Assembly (NCBI RefSeq): GCF_033170155.1
Contig: NZ_CP137079.1
Location: 2,728,001 to 2,792,000 of the forward strand
Origin: Raineyella sp. W15-4
GTDB lineage: Bacteria; Actinomycetota; Actinomycetes; Propionibacteriales; Propionibacteriaceae
Length of the DNA: 64,000 bases
Reading direction: 5' to 3'
A model generated the notes under the pieces. That model did not search any database, had not been told where the DNA came from, and saw only the letters and a program-made list of their open reading frames with translations. Below, piece after piece: positions 17,333-29,864 of the stretch. The first letter of the stretch is position 1. The number at the start of each line of letters is the position of its first letter. Position numbers and translations under genes: made by a program.

Positions 17333-17857
17333 TCAGTTCGTCGTGACCGGCACCGACAGCGATCCGGTGCCGGTGACCAGGCTCATCTGCTTGGTGTCCC
17401 AGGTGCCGAAGCGCGGGTTGACCGCGATGCTGGTGCTGGCCTGCTGGGCTGCCATCGCCTCGGCGCCGAAGGCCTGCTGGGCGTGCACGACGTCACCGAC
17501 CGCCTCGGCGTACGGGCGGGCGTCCGCATCGCCCTCGAGCTGTGTCCCGCCCGGGATGGAGGCGAGCGCCGCGTCCCGGTCGGCCGTGGTGATCGGCTTG
17601 CCGGCCTTCTGCGCCGCACTGTCGGCCAGTGCCTGCGACACCAGGGCCGCCACCACGAGCTGCTCGTCGCGCAGGGTCGCTGTGTTGTCGCCGCGTACGG
17701 TCGAGGCCACCGCGGTGGCCGTCTTCTCCACCTCGGCGACCGACACCCGCCGCCCGTTGATCACCACCGCGTCGGAGCCGGTGCCGCCGGCACACCCGGT
17801 CAGCGTGAGGATGATGGCCCCCGCGGCAGCGAGGGCGGGCAGTGCGCGAAGCGCCAT
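17333..17857 (-). CDS. SurA N-terminal-domain-like lipoprotein
   Basis: A 174-residue exported lipoprotein. The signal peptide MALRALPALAAAGAIILTLTGC ends in the lipobox LTGC. The mature part, INGRRVSVAEVEKTATAV followed by helices with repeated alanines, resembles the SurA_N chaperone domain, but no PPIase domain follows. ATG 17857 follows GGGAG at suitable spacing. It lies between mfd and mazG, a placement shared by many actinobacteria, and probably acts as a small periplasmic-side chaperone. Confidence 0.82.
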   Translation of the reverse strand: MALRALPALAAAGAIILTLTGCAGGTGSDAVVINGRRVSVAEVEKTATAVASTVRGDNTATLRDEQLVVAALVSQALADSAAQKAGKPITTADRDAALASIPGGTQLEGDADARPYAEAVGDVVHAQQAFGAEAMAAQQASTSIAVNPRFGTWDTKQMSLVTGTGSLSVPVTTN

Positions 17858-17894
17858 GGTGTCTCCCGTCGGACGTCTGGTCGTCGGCCCGATC

Positions 17895-21665
<3,771 letters not shown>

Positions 21666-21785
21666 CGGACAACGGTAGCGCGCGGTCCTGACACCGGGCC
21701 CGGCGTGGAAGCCGACGTACGCCCCGCAACGGCCGGGTGAGGCGGCACCTGGGGCGATGTCACCCCGATCGCCTACCCTGAGGCT

Positions 21786-23171
21786 GTGAGCGACTCCCAG
21801 CCGCCGAACCAGCAGCGTCCGCCGTGGCAGGGCGGCCCGGTGCCCCCGCCGTCGGGTCCGACCCCGACGCCGCAGGGCCCCGCGCCATCACCCTGGACCC
21901 GACCGTACGATCCTCCGTCGCCGTGGGCCCGCCCGTCCGGCCCCGCACCCTCCGCCGGGGCCTTCGGCGCGCCGGCGCCGGCCGAGCCGTACCGACCGGT
22001 GCAGGTCCGGATGGTCCGCCGGGCGGGTGCCCCGCTGGCCGGCCTCATCCTGGCCGCCATCGGTGCCGCCGTGGTGGTGTTCCTCGCCCTGTCCGGCGCG
22101 ACCACCGTCGGCACCTTCGTCGGTGCGGTCGTGCTGGCCACCGTCGGCGCCGTCGTGGTCATCACCTGCTACATGTGGCTGGACCGCTGGGAGCCGGAGC
22201 CGCCCGCGTACCTGATCTGGGCCTTCCTGTGGGGCGGCGGGGTCGCGACCGTGGGGGCGATGGTGATCGAGCAGGTCCTCTCCCTGCTCGTCTTCGACGG
22301 TGACGAGGTGCTGACCGCGGCCGTCGGCGCCCCGCTGGCGGAGGAGTCCCTCAAGGGCGCCTTCCTGCTGATCATGCTCACCGGGCTGCGCCGCCGGGAG
22401 ATGACCTCACTGACCGACACCCTGGTGTACGCCGGGATGTCCGGGATCGGCTTCGCCTTCGTGGAGAACCTGCTCTACTTCTCCACCTCGGAGTCGCTGG
22501 GTCAGACGACGTTCATGTTCTTCGCCCGGATCCTGATGGGGGCGTTCGCGCACCCCTTCTTCACCACCATGACGGCGTTGGGGGTGTGGGCGTCGATGCA
22601 GCGGCGGGCGGGCGGGGCGAAGGTGACCTTCATCCTCCTCGGCCTCGCCGGGGCGATGGTGCTGCACGGCCTGTGGAACCTCTCCTCCTCCTACAGCATC
22701 ACGGCGTACGTCGGCACCTACGTGCTGGTGATGGTGCCGGCGTTCGTCGTGCTGGTGCGCCAGGCGATCCGGTCACGGCGACTGGAGGGCGTGGTGGTCC
22801 GCCGGGAGCTGCCGGAGATGGTGTGGAGCGGGCTGATCAGCCCCGAGGAGGCCGGCTGGCTGGGATCGCTGCGCACCCGAGCGGCCCGGACCCGGGGCCT
22901 GCCGCGCGAGGAGGCCCGGGCGGTGGCCACCTTCACCGACGCGGTGACCGAGCTGGCGTTCGTCCGGGACCGGATCAAGCGCGGCTGGTCGACGCCGGAG
23001 CTGCAGGCCCAGCAGGCGGAGTTGGCGATGTTCGTGGCGGATCTGCACGCCGCGGCGGCACCGGTGATCGAGCCGATGACCGGCGGGATCCCGGTGGTTC
23101 CGCCGGTGGCGCCGCCGCCCAGCGCGCCGCTGCCGCCGTTCGAGCCGCGGCCCGGCGGCTGGCGGGGCTGA
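21786..23171 (+). CDS. PrsW-family intramembrane metalloprotease
   Basis: A 461-residue membrane protein. The first ~75 residues are Pro/Gln-rich and cytoplasmic, followed by about eight hydrophobic helices. The family's catalytic signature is visible: VGAPLAEESLKGAF (EE-x-x-K), GFAFVENLLYF, and AHPFFTTMTALGV plus MVLHGLWNL for the metal-binding histidines. A soluble helical C-terminal tail follows. PrsW proteases cleave anti-sigma factors and similar membrane proteins; the target here is unknown. Start is GTG 21786. It is convergent with pth, with 22 bases between the stops. Confidence 0.9.
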   Translation: MSDSQPPNQQRPPWQGGPVPPPSGPTPTPQGPAPSPWTRPYDPPSPWARPSGPAPSAGAFGAPAPAEPYRPVQVRMVRRAGAPLAGLILAAIGAAVVVFLALSGATTVGTFVGAVVLATVGAVVVITCYMWLDRWEPEPPAYLIWAFLWGGGVATVGAMVIEQVLSLLVFDGDEVLTAAVGAPLAEESLKGAFLLIMLTGLRRREMTSLTDTLVYAGMSGIGFAFVENLLYFSTSESLGQTTFMFFARILMGAFAHPFFTTMTALGVWASMQRRAGGAKVTFILLGLAGAMVLHGLWNLSSSYSITAYVGTYVLVMVPAFVVLVRQAIRSRRLEGVVVRRELPEMVWSGLISPEEAGWLGSLRTRAARTRGLPREEARAVATFTDAVTELAFVRDRIKRGWSTPELQAQQAELAMFVADLHAAAAPVIEPMTGGIPVVPPVAPPPSAPLPPFEPRPGGWRG

Positions 23172-23193
23172 CCCTGACGGGAGAGCGGCCGGG

Positions 23194-23787
23194 TCAGGAG
23201 TTGTAGCGGTTCTGGGCCGCCGACAGGCCCTCGGTGAGCAGCATTTCCACCGCGTCGGCGGCCCGGGCGACCTCGACCGCGACCGCCTCGCGTTGGCCCG
23301 TGGGAATCGGCGCGAGAACGTAGTCGGCCGGCGCCTGACGGCCGGGTGGCCGGCCGATGCCGAACCGGACCCGTAGGAAGTCCCCGGAGTGCAGGTGGGC
23401 CCGCATCGACTTCAGGCCGTTGTGGCCGTTGTCGCCGCCGCCTTTCTTGAGGCGCAGCTGGCCCAGGTCGAGGTCCAGCTCGTCGTGGACGGCGACGATC
23501 TCACCGGGGGTGACCCCGTAGAAGGCGGCGAGCCGGCCGACGGCGAGCCCGGAATCGTTCATGTAGGTGTGCGAACGGACCAGGGCCAGGCGTACGGCCC
23601 CGGCCCCGGGAACGCCGAGGCCCAGCGGACCGATCCGGGTCTCGGCGACGTCGGCCCGCATCTTCGGCACCGACTTCAGGGCGACCCGGGCGCGGCGGGC
23701 GAGTTCGTCGACGACCAGGTAGCCGACGTTGTGCCGGGTGTGGGTATAGGTGGGGCCCGGATTGCCGAGCCCCACCACCAACCACAT
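23194..23787 (-). CDS. pth: Peptidyl-tRNA hydrolase
   Basis: A 197-residue cytoplasmic hydrolase that recycles peptidyl-tRNAs. WLVVGLGNPGPTYTHTRHNV contains the catalytic His (about residue 20) and Asn motif. SHTYMNDSGLAVG and VAVHDELDLDLGQLRLKKGG hold the remaining active-site residues, and GDFLRVRFGIGRPPG completes the family pattern. It is usual length and stands downstream of rplY, the standard actinobacterial rplY–pth order. Confidence 0.96.
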   Translation of the reverse strand: MWLVVGLGNPGPTYTHTRHNVGYLVVDELARRARVALKSVPKMRADVAETRIGPLGLGVPGAGAVRLALVRSHTYMNDSGLAVGRLAAFYGVTPGEIVAVHDELDLDLGQLRLKKGGGDNGHNGLKSMRAHLHSGDFLRVRFGIGRPPGRQAPADYVLAPIPTGQREAVAVEVARAADAVEMLLTEGLSAAQNRYNS

Positions 23788-23891
23788 GTCCGTCAGTCCT
23801 TCCGGGCGATGTCGATCGCCGCGATGTCAGGCAGTCCCGATATCTGTCGTCTCGAGGTCGGTCGCCCGACCAAGCGTGCCGTCCGCGAGGG

Positions 23892-24494
23892 TCACTCGGC
23901 GGCAGGAGCCTCCGCAGTGGCCTCCTCGGTGGCCTCGGCCGGCTCGGCCTCGACCTCCTCGTGGGACACCGACACGATGGTCTCGTCGAGATCACCGACG
24001 AAGGTGACGCCCTGCGGGAGCGCGAGGTCCTTGGCGGACACCTGCGCGCCCGCCTCGAGGCCCTCGACGCTGACCTCGATGTCCTCCGGGATGTGGGTGA
24101 CCGGAGCCTCAAGGGTGATGGTGTTGCGGTCGAGGACCACGGTGGTACCGGGGGCGGCGTCGCCGGTGACGAGCACCGCGACCTCGACGACGACCTTCTC
24201 GCCGGCCCGCACGGCCAGCAGGTCGACGTGGATCAGGTCGCCCCTGATCGGGTCACGCTGGATCTGCTTGACCAGCGCCAGGCGCGGGGTGGACTCGCCC
24301 ACGACGTTGAGCTCGAGCAGGGCGTTGTCGGTGCGCAGCGCGAGCATCGCCTCGTGCCCCGGCAGGGTCAGGTGCAGCGGGTCCATGCCGTGGCCGTAGA
24401 GGACGGCGGGGACGAGGTGGGCCCGACGGGTGCGGCGCGCAGCGCCCTTGCCGAACTCGTCGCGGACCTGGACGGAGAGGGTGGCGTCAGCCAT
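23892..24494 (-). CDS. rplY: 50S ribosomal protein L25/general stress protein Ctc
   Basis: A 200-residue two-domain L25 of the TL5/Ctc type. The 5S-rRNA-binding domain covers residues 1–95 (GKGAARRTRRAHLVPAVLYG, IQRDPIRGDLIHVDLLAV) and the C-terminal beta domain 96–180. A Glu/Ala-rich acidic tail ends the protein. ATG 24494 follows AGGAGGTCACC, a strong ribosome binding site. Confidence 0.95.
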   Translation of the reverse strand: MADATLSVQVRDEFGKGAARRTRRAHLVPAVLYGHGMDPLHLTLPGHEAMLALRTDNALLELNVVGESTPRLALVKQIQRDPIRGDLIHVDLLAVRAGEKVVVEVAVLVTGDAAPGTTVVLDRNTITLEAPVTHIPEDIEVSVEGLEAGAQVSAKDLALPQGVTFVGDLDETIVSVSHEEVEAEPAEATEEATAEAPAAE

Positions 24495-24859
24495 GGTGAC
24501 CTCCTGGTGTCGGGCCGTCACGCGGGCGGCCGGGATGCTGGATCTGCCGCCCGGGCCGGGACGTACGCATCCACCGGCAGCCGCGCCCACGGAGGACGGC
24601 GGCACACCACGTCGATCACGTTCGGCGTACCTGGGTACGCCTCCCCTCGCCGAGGCAACCCGGGCATGCTATCACGCGAGCAGGGTCGGGCCCGCGTGAC
24701 GGAATCTGCCTGGAACGCCGGGTCCGGGACCCGGAACGCAGCCGGCCCCGGCCGACGGGTCGACCGGGGCCTCACGCCGCGGACGCCGACACCCCGAGGA
24801 GCGGTGCCGGCGTCCGGAGCGTCAGCCGAACAGCATGGCGTCAGCCGAACAGCATGGCG
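24495..24859. other. Intergenic region between prs and rplY
   Basis: No gene. It should contain the rplY promoter and leader. A perfect 7-bp hairpin, GGCGTAC/GTACGCC with a 4-base loop, lies at 24624–24641, and TAGCAT on the minus strand near 24669 is a possible -10 element. The right end carries the tandem repeat described separately. Confidence 0.5.
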
Positions 24860-24877
24860 TCAGCGGAACAGCTTGGT
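24821..24877. repeat. Tandem 19-bp repeat copying the 3' end of prs
   Basis: GTCAGCCGAACAGCATGGC occurs at 24821–24839 and again at 24840–24858. A third, diverged unit, GTCAGCGGAACAGCTTGGT (24859–24877), contains the stop and last codons of prs. The first two units therefore look like duplicates of the gene's end. Confidence 0.85.
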
Positions 24878-25828
24878 GACCGAGCCGTCCTCGAACACCT
24901 CGTGGATGGCCTGGGCCAGCATCGGGGCGATGGACAGCACGGTCAGCTTGTCCACCGGTACTTCGGTGCGGATCGGCAGGGTGTTGCAGACGATGACCTC
25001 TTCGAAGGCCGAGTCGTTGAGCCGCTGGGCGGCCGGGCCGGACAACACCGGGTGGGTGGTGGCGGCGATCACCTTCTTGGCGCCGCGCTGCTTCAGCGCC
25101 TCGGCGGCCAGACAGATCGTCCCGGCGGTGTCGATCATGTCGTCGACCAGCAGGCACACCCGGCCCTCGACGTCACCGACCACCTCGTGCACGGCCACGG
25201 TGTTGGCGATGCTGGGATCACGCCGCTTGTGGATGATCGCCAGCCGGCTGCCGAGCCGATCGGTCCACATGTCCGCCAGGCGCACCCGACCGGCATCGGG
25301 GGACACCACCGTCATCTCGTCAGTGTCGTACTTCCCCTTGACGTACTCGGCGAGCACCGGCAGCCCCCACAGGTGGTCGACCGGGCCGTCGAAGAAGCCC
25401 TGGATCTGCGCGGCATGCAGGTCGATCGACATGATCCGGTCGGCACCCGCGGTCCGGAACAGGTCGGCGACCAGCCGCGCCGAGATCGGCTCGCGACCCA
25501 GATGCTTCTTGTCCTGGCGGGCGTACGGGTAGAACGGCACGACCACGGTGATGCGCTTGGCGGAGGCCCGCTTGAGCGCGTCGATCATGATGAGCTGCTC
25601 CATCAGCGACTCGTTCACCGGCGCGGCGTGGGACTGGATCACGAAGGCGTCCGAGCCGCGGACCGACTCCAGGTACTGGACGTAGATCTCGGAGTTGGCG
25701 TACGTCACATGCCGGGTGGGCACCAGCTCGGTGTCCATCAGTCGGGCGATCTCCTGTGCGAGCTCGGGATAGGCCCGGCCGGAGAAGAGCATCAGATGCT
25801 TCTCGGTCGGCAGCTTCAAACCACTCAC
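24860..25828 (-). CDS. prs: Ribose-phosphate pyrophosphokinase
   Basis: A 322-residue enzyme making PRPP from ribose 5-phosphate and ATP. The ATP-binding flexible loop PYARQDKKHLGREPISARL, the catalytic region SIDLHAAQIQGFFDGPVDHL and the PRPP-binding loop VCLLVDDMIDTAGTICLAA are all present. GTG 25828 is chosen because it gives the normal N-terminus SGLKLPTEKHLMLFSG and follows GGAGACC. It lies 112 bases downstream of glmU, the usual actinobacterial order. Confidence 0.96.
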   Translation of the reverse strand: MSGLKLPTEKHLMLFSGRAYPELAQEIARLMDTELVPTRHVTYANSEIYVQYLESVRGSDAFVIQSHAAPVNESLMEQLIMIDALKRASAKRITVVVPFYPYARQDKKHLGREPISARLVADLFRTAGADRIMSIDLHAAQIQGFFDGPVDHLWGLPVLAEYVKGKYDTDEMTVVSPDAGRVRLADMWTDRLGSRLAIIHKRRDPSIANTVAVHEVVGDVEGRVCLLVDDMIDTAGTICLAAEALKQRGAKKVIAATTHPVLSGPAAQRLNDSAFEEVIVCNTLPIRTEVPVDKLTVLSIAPMLAQAIHEVFEDGSVTKLFR

Positions 25829-25940
25829 GTGCTGGTCTCCTCGGAGTTGTCGGGGGTGCCGGCCCCTGTCGTGTCGGTCGCCGCGCTGGGCCCACGGCGA
25901 ACGCGCCGACAGTGGCGCTGCCGGCGCGGGGTGTCGATCC

Positions 25941-27353
25941 TCAGTCGAGACCGGAGCCACCGGCGCCGGCGGCACCCTGCGTGGTGCCGGTGGTGCCCCT
26001 CTGCGTGGTCACGTCCTCGGTGACGGTCGATCCGGCGGCGACGTATGCCCCGTCGGAGACCGTGACGGGGGCGACCAGCACGCTGTGGGCACCGATGAAG
26101 GCACCGGCACCAACACGCGTCGTGTGCTTGGTCACCCCGTCATCGTTCGCGACGATGGTACCGGCACACAGCGTGGCCCCGGCGCCGATCTCGACATCCG
26201 CCGCGTACGCCTGGTGGGCGATATGGGCGCCGTCGCCGATCACCGCACGCTTCGTCTCGACGAAGGCGCCCAGCCGGACGTCCGCACCGAGCTCGGTGCC
26301 CGGGCGCAGGTAGGCGAACGGACCCACCTGACCACGCGGGCCGACGGTGGCGAGCAACCCCTGGGAGCGGGTGATCGTCGCCTCCTCGCCGACCTCGACG
26401 TCCTTGAGGCTGGTATCCGGGCCGATCACCGCACCGGCCGCGATCGAGGTCGCGCCGAGCAGGCTGGTGCCGGGCAACAGGGTGACGTCGGCGGCGATGT
26501 CGACCGAGTCCTCGATCCAGGTGGTCGCCGGGTCGACCACGGTGACGCCGGCGAGCATCCACTTCTCGCCGATCCGCCGGTTCATCTCCGCGCCCATCCG
26601 GGCCAGCTGCAGCCGGTTGTTGACCCCCTCGGTCTGCCACAGGTCCTCGGTGACGTACGCCCCCACCCGCCGGCCGACGGCGTTGGCGTGGGCGATCACG
26701 TCGGTGAGGTAGAGCTCGCCCTGGGCGTTGTCGGTGCCGAGGCTGGCCAGCCCGTCGTGCAGGATGTCGGCGTCGAAGACGTAGATGCCCGAGTTGATCT
26801 CGTCGATCGCCCGCTCGGCCGCCGAGGCGTCCTTGTGCTCGACGATCCGGGCGATGCCCGCGTCGCCGCCGCGGACGATCCGGCCGTAGCCGGTGGGATC
26901 GGGCACGTGCGCGGTCAGCACGGTGATCGCGTCGCCGGAGCGCCGGTGGTCCTCGACCATCGCGGACAGGGTCTCCCCGCTCAGCAGCGGGACGTCACCG
27001 TACGTGACGACGACGACGCCACCGATCTCCCCCAGTGGCGCCAGCCCGCACATCACTGCGTGGCCGGTGCCCTTCTGTTCCTCCTGGACCGCGGTCAGCA
27101 CGGCCGGGGCGACCTCCCGCAGGTGCCCTTCGACCTGCTCGCGCTGGTGCCCCACGACGACCACCAGGTGCTCCGGGTCGACCTGTTCGGCGGCGTCGAC
27201 CGCCCAGGAGAGCATCGAGCGCCCGGCGACCTCGTGCAGCACCTTGGCACGGGAGGACTTCATCCGGGTGCCGGCACCGGCGGCGAGCACCACGACAGCG
27301 GCCACACCTCCACCCGCCGTTCCGTTCGTCGTCACGTCGTCACTCGCGGTCAC
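25941..27353 (-). CDS. glmU: Bifunctional UDP-GlcNAc pyrophosphorylase / GlcN-1-P acetyltransferase
   Basis: A 470-residue two-domain enzyme making UDP-GlcNAc for peptidoglycan. The uridylyltransferase half has VVVLAAGAGTRMKSSRAKVL (about residues 20–39) and VVVVTYGDVPLL. The C-terminal half is a left-handed beta-helix of hexapeptides (LGADVRLGAFVETKRAVIG) with the acetyltransferase site around KHTTRVGAGAFIGAH. Full length. Probably co-transcribed with prs. Confidence 0.95.
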   Translation of the reverse strand: MTASDDVTTNGTAGGGVAAVVVLAAGAGTRMKSSRAKVLHEVAGRSMLSWAVDAAEQVDPEHLVVVVGHQREQVEGHLREVAPAVLTAVQEEQKGTGHAVMCGLAPLGEIGGVVVVTYGDVPLLSGETLSAMVEDHRRSGDAITVLTAHVPDPTGYGRIVRGGDAGIARIVEHKDASAAERAIDEINSGIYVFDADILHDGLASLGTDNAQGELYLTDVIAHANAVGRRVGAYVTEDLWQTEGVNNRLQLARMGAEMNRRIGEKWMLAGVTVVDPATTWIEDSVDIAADVTLLPGTSLLGATSIAAGAVIGPDTSLKDVEVGEEATITRSQGLLATVGPRGQVGPFAYLRPGTELGADVRLGAFVETKRAVIGDGAHIAHQAYAADVEIGAGATLCAGTIVANDDGVTKHTTRVGAGAFIGAHSVLVAPVTVSDGAYVAAGSTVTEDVTTQRGTTGTTQGAAGAGGSGLD

Positions 27354-27475
27354 CGTCGTCTCCTTCGGCAGGGGGCTCTTGAGCGGGCACGCCCCGACGT
27401 ACTCGGGTCCGGGACGGACCGGACGGTCACCCCGGGGCGTGTTCTCACCCTATCGCGGAGCACCCGTACCGCCGG

Positions 27476-29056
27476 CTACTTGTCGACCGGACCGCCCGTT
27501 CCGGTCGACGTGGACGACGGGGCGTTGAGCCCGGCCAGGTTCGGGGTGGTCTGCACCCCACCGCGCCCGTTGCCCCGCGCCATCTGACGGAACGCGTTCT
27601 CCATCACCCGTCGGACGAAGGCGACGGAGGCGTCGGTGATGGTGTACTTCGCGTTCGGGCCGTTGAGCACCTTGACCCACATCATCGAGCCGGTCGCCCA
27701 GACGCCCGCCGTGCCCCCGGTCGCCGTACCCACCGAGTAATACGTCATGTCCGAGTACGTGTGCTTCGAGGTGCCGCAGGTGACCGGGGAGTGCGCGACG
27801 ACGACGAGCGAGTCGGGGCTGCCCGGGATCGGATAGGCCCGGTCGATCTCGATGCCCACCACCCCGGGGACCCGGTCGCCCTGCTTCACTCCGGTACCGG
27901 CGAAGAGGGGGAAGTCGGGCTGCTGGATCACCAGGTCCCCGTACGCGGGGAAGCACTCGTAGAGCATGCCGGTCAGCGAGTTCTCCGGATCGGGGTAGGG
28001 CTGGGAACGCCACCTGACGGTGGTGTCGACCGCGTTCTTCTTAGGGTCCGCCCCGGCATCCTTGTGGCCGACCACCACTCGGCGATCGCCGGTCGGGCTG
28101 TCCTCGAGGCGGACCCGCCAGTAGACGGCGTTGGCGCCGAGGAAGGCCAGCGACGTCCCGGTGTCGCGGGCCTTCTCCACGGCCGTACGCTCCGCGACGG
28201 TCCAGTACTCGTCGTGGCCCATGCTGACCATCCCGGAGGCGCCCTGCAGCAGGTCCGGCTCGCGGTCGAGGTCCACCGACGTGACGTACGCCAGATCGAC
28301 GCCGAGACCCTCCGCGAGCTGGATCGCCGCGAGCTCGTCACCGAAGAACTGCTGAGCCCCGTTGCCCTTCTGCGGGCGATCGAAGCTTACCCGGGTCCCG
28401 CGGCCGTTGCCCGGCCCGTCGTAGAGCGAGTAGCCGCCCCAGTCGTTGTACGCCTGGTCGGTGATGACGGCGTTGACGATCACCAGCCGCCCCGCGGTCG
28501 ACCGGCTGCGCACGGTGATCGGGACGTAGCGGGACCTGCCGCCGGCGGTGAGCTTGAGCAGGTAGGAGCCCTCGGGCCAGCCGGCGGTGGCGATGTCGGC
28601 GGTTCTCGCCCACTTCGCGACGACCATGTGGTCGGCCTCGATCACCGGATCCGGTTGTCTGACCCCCGCGATCGGCTGAGGGGACTGCCAGACCAGGCGG
28701 GCACCGGCGCCGCCGTACGACCCGATCCGGTAGGCGGCGACGGTGACGTCGCCCAGGGTGGAGGTGACGTAGAGGCCGAACGTGTCGCCGGAAAGCACCG
28801 AGGTGTGGTCGGCGTAGCCGCACAGTTCGGCGTCGGAGGCGACGGCGGAGTCCGGGATGCGCCAGTCTCCGGTGCCCGGCTTGGCGTTCTCGGCGACCGT
28901 CCATGGCTGGGTGGACGCCGCCGAGGCCGGCGCGGTGCGCACGTCGTTCGGTGCGCTGCCGGGGGCGCCACAGGCGGCGGTGACGAGCAGGCCGGCGAGC
29001 AGCAGGCAGCAGATCGCCGCGGCAGAGGTGCCGCGCCGGCCGGATCGGGATCCCAT
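27476..29056 (-). CDS. Secreted lipoprotein with N,N-dimethylformamidase beta-subunit-like domain
   Basis: A 526-residue exported protein with lipobox LLVTAAC near residue 30. The mature chain has a beta-sandwich-like start (VLSGDTFGLYVTSTLGDVTV, AYRIGSYGGAGARLVW). A long domain follows with GYSLYDGPGNGRGTRVSFDR, VTSVDLDREPDLLQGASGMV, SMGHDEYW and FLGANAVYWRVR. That pattern is typical of the DMFA2-like C-terminal domain of N,N-dimethylformamidase, a metal-dependent hydrolase fold. Bacterial secreted homologues are uncharacterised, and amide hydrolysis here is only a guess. No strong ribosome binding site marks the chosen ATG 29056. Confidence 0.78.
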   Translation of the reverse strand: MGSRSGRRGTSAAAICCLLLAGLLVTAACGAPGSAPNDVRTAPASAASTQPWTVAENAKPGTGDWRIPDSAVASDAELCGYADHTSVLSGDTFGLYVTSTLGDVTVAAYRIGSYGGAGARLVWQSPQPIAGVRQPDPVIEADHMVVAKWARTADIATAGWPEGSYLLKLTAGGRSRYVPITVRSRSTAGRLVIVNAVITDQAYNDWGGYSLYDGPGNGRGTRVSFDRPQKGNGAQQFFGDELAAIQLAEGLGVDLAYVTSVDLDREPDLLQGASGMVSMGHDEYWTVAERTAVEKARDTGTSLAFLGANAVYWRVRLEDSPTGDRRVVVGHKDAGADPKKNAVDTTVRWRSQPYPDPENSLTGMLYECFPAYGDLVIQQPDFPLFAGTGVKQGDRVPGVVGIEIDRAYPIPGSPDSLVVVAHSPVTCGTSKHTYSDMTYYSVGTATGGTAGVWATGSMMWVKVLNGPNAKYTITDASVAFVRRVMENAFRQMARGNGRGGVQTTPNLAGLNAPSSTSTGTGGPVDK

Positions 29057-29120
29057 GGGCGGGAGACTAGTGCGGCCCGGGGCAGCGGGGACGGCGTCGG
29101 GGTGACGAGGACCGGCCGGC

Positions 29121-29696
29121 TCAGGCCACGATCCCGAAACCGCCGGTCCAGGAGATCTTCTCGCCAGCAGCCAGCGTGATCTGCAGGAAGCCGATCGCCT
29201 CCAGTTCCCGCGCTCGCCGCAACGAACCGGCGTCGATCGCCTTGAGCCCACCGGCGGTGACCACGCCGGCAAGAGCGGCCTTGGCATCCGCATCATCACC
29301 GGCGATGAGCACCGTCGTGGTGAGCGGCCCGACAGCTCCGGCCGCCAGCGTGCCGGCGAAGGTGGTGTTGAACGCCTTGAGCACCCGTGCGGCCGGCAGC
29401 TTCGCGGCGAGCAGGGCGGCGGCCGAGGAGTCGGCCGGAACGGTGAGAGAGTCGAAAGTCTCGAAGTTCAACGGGTTGGTGATGTCGACCACGATCCTGC
29501 CGTCGAACTGGCCGGGACGCTGGGCGAGCACCTGGTCGACCGCCGGGTAGGGCACGGCGAGCACGACAATGTCACCACGGACCGGGGTGGCGGCGTCAGT
29601 CTCGCCGAACAGCTCCAGTTCGTTGCCGCCCCTGGTGACAACGCTTGCGATGGCCTGGCCCATATTGCCGGTGCCGATGATCGAGATGAGTGCCAT
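29121..29696 (-). CDS. F420/NADP-oxidoreductase-family dinucleotide-binding protein
   Basis: A 191-residue single-domain Rossmann protein. IIGTGNMGQAIASVVTRGG (residues 6–24) is the nucleotide-binding loop, and VVDITNPLNFETFDSL with VLKAFNTTFAGTLAAG is typical of the NADPH-dependent F420-reductase-like family. The true partner cofactor cannot be told from sequence. ATG 29696 follows AGGAGGTTGTC. The upstream region is AT-rich (29700–29762) and probably contains its promoter. Confidence 0.85.
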   Translation of the reverse strand: MALISIIGTGNMGQAIASVVTRGGNELELFGETDAATPVRGDIVVLAVPYPAVDQVLAQRPGQFDGRIVVDITNPLNFETFDSLTVPADSSAAALLAAKLPAARVLKAFNTTFAGTLAAGAVGPLTTTVLIAGDDADAKAALAGVVTAGGLKAIDAGSLRRARELEAIGFLQITLAAGEKISWTGGFGIVA

Positions 29697-29864
29697 GACA
29701 ACCTCCTGTATTTGTCGTGCTTGGCGCCCAACCTACCCACAGTTAGTTTATGTTTCAAGTAAATGTTCGGCCGATGGACCCGCGCGCGAGGCCAGAAACA
29801 GACGTCCGGCGATCACGGCGCCGAGCGATCGCCGGACCCGGTGATCATGGGTCCGGTCTACCGG

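Noticed and set aside
24495-24859. Ribosomal-protein leader or riboswitch before rplY
   Set aside because: Only one short hairpin was found, with no match to a known leader motif.
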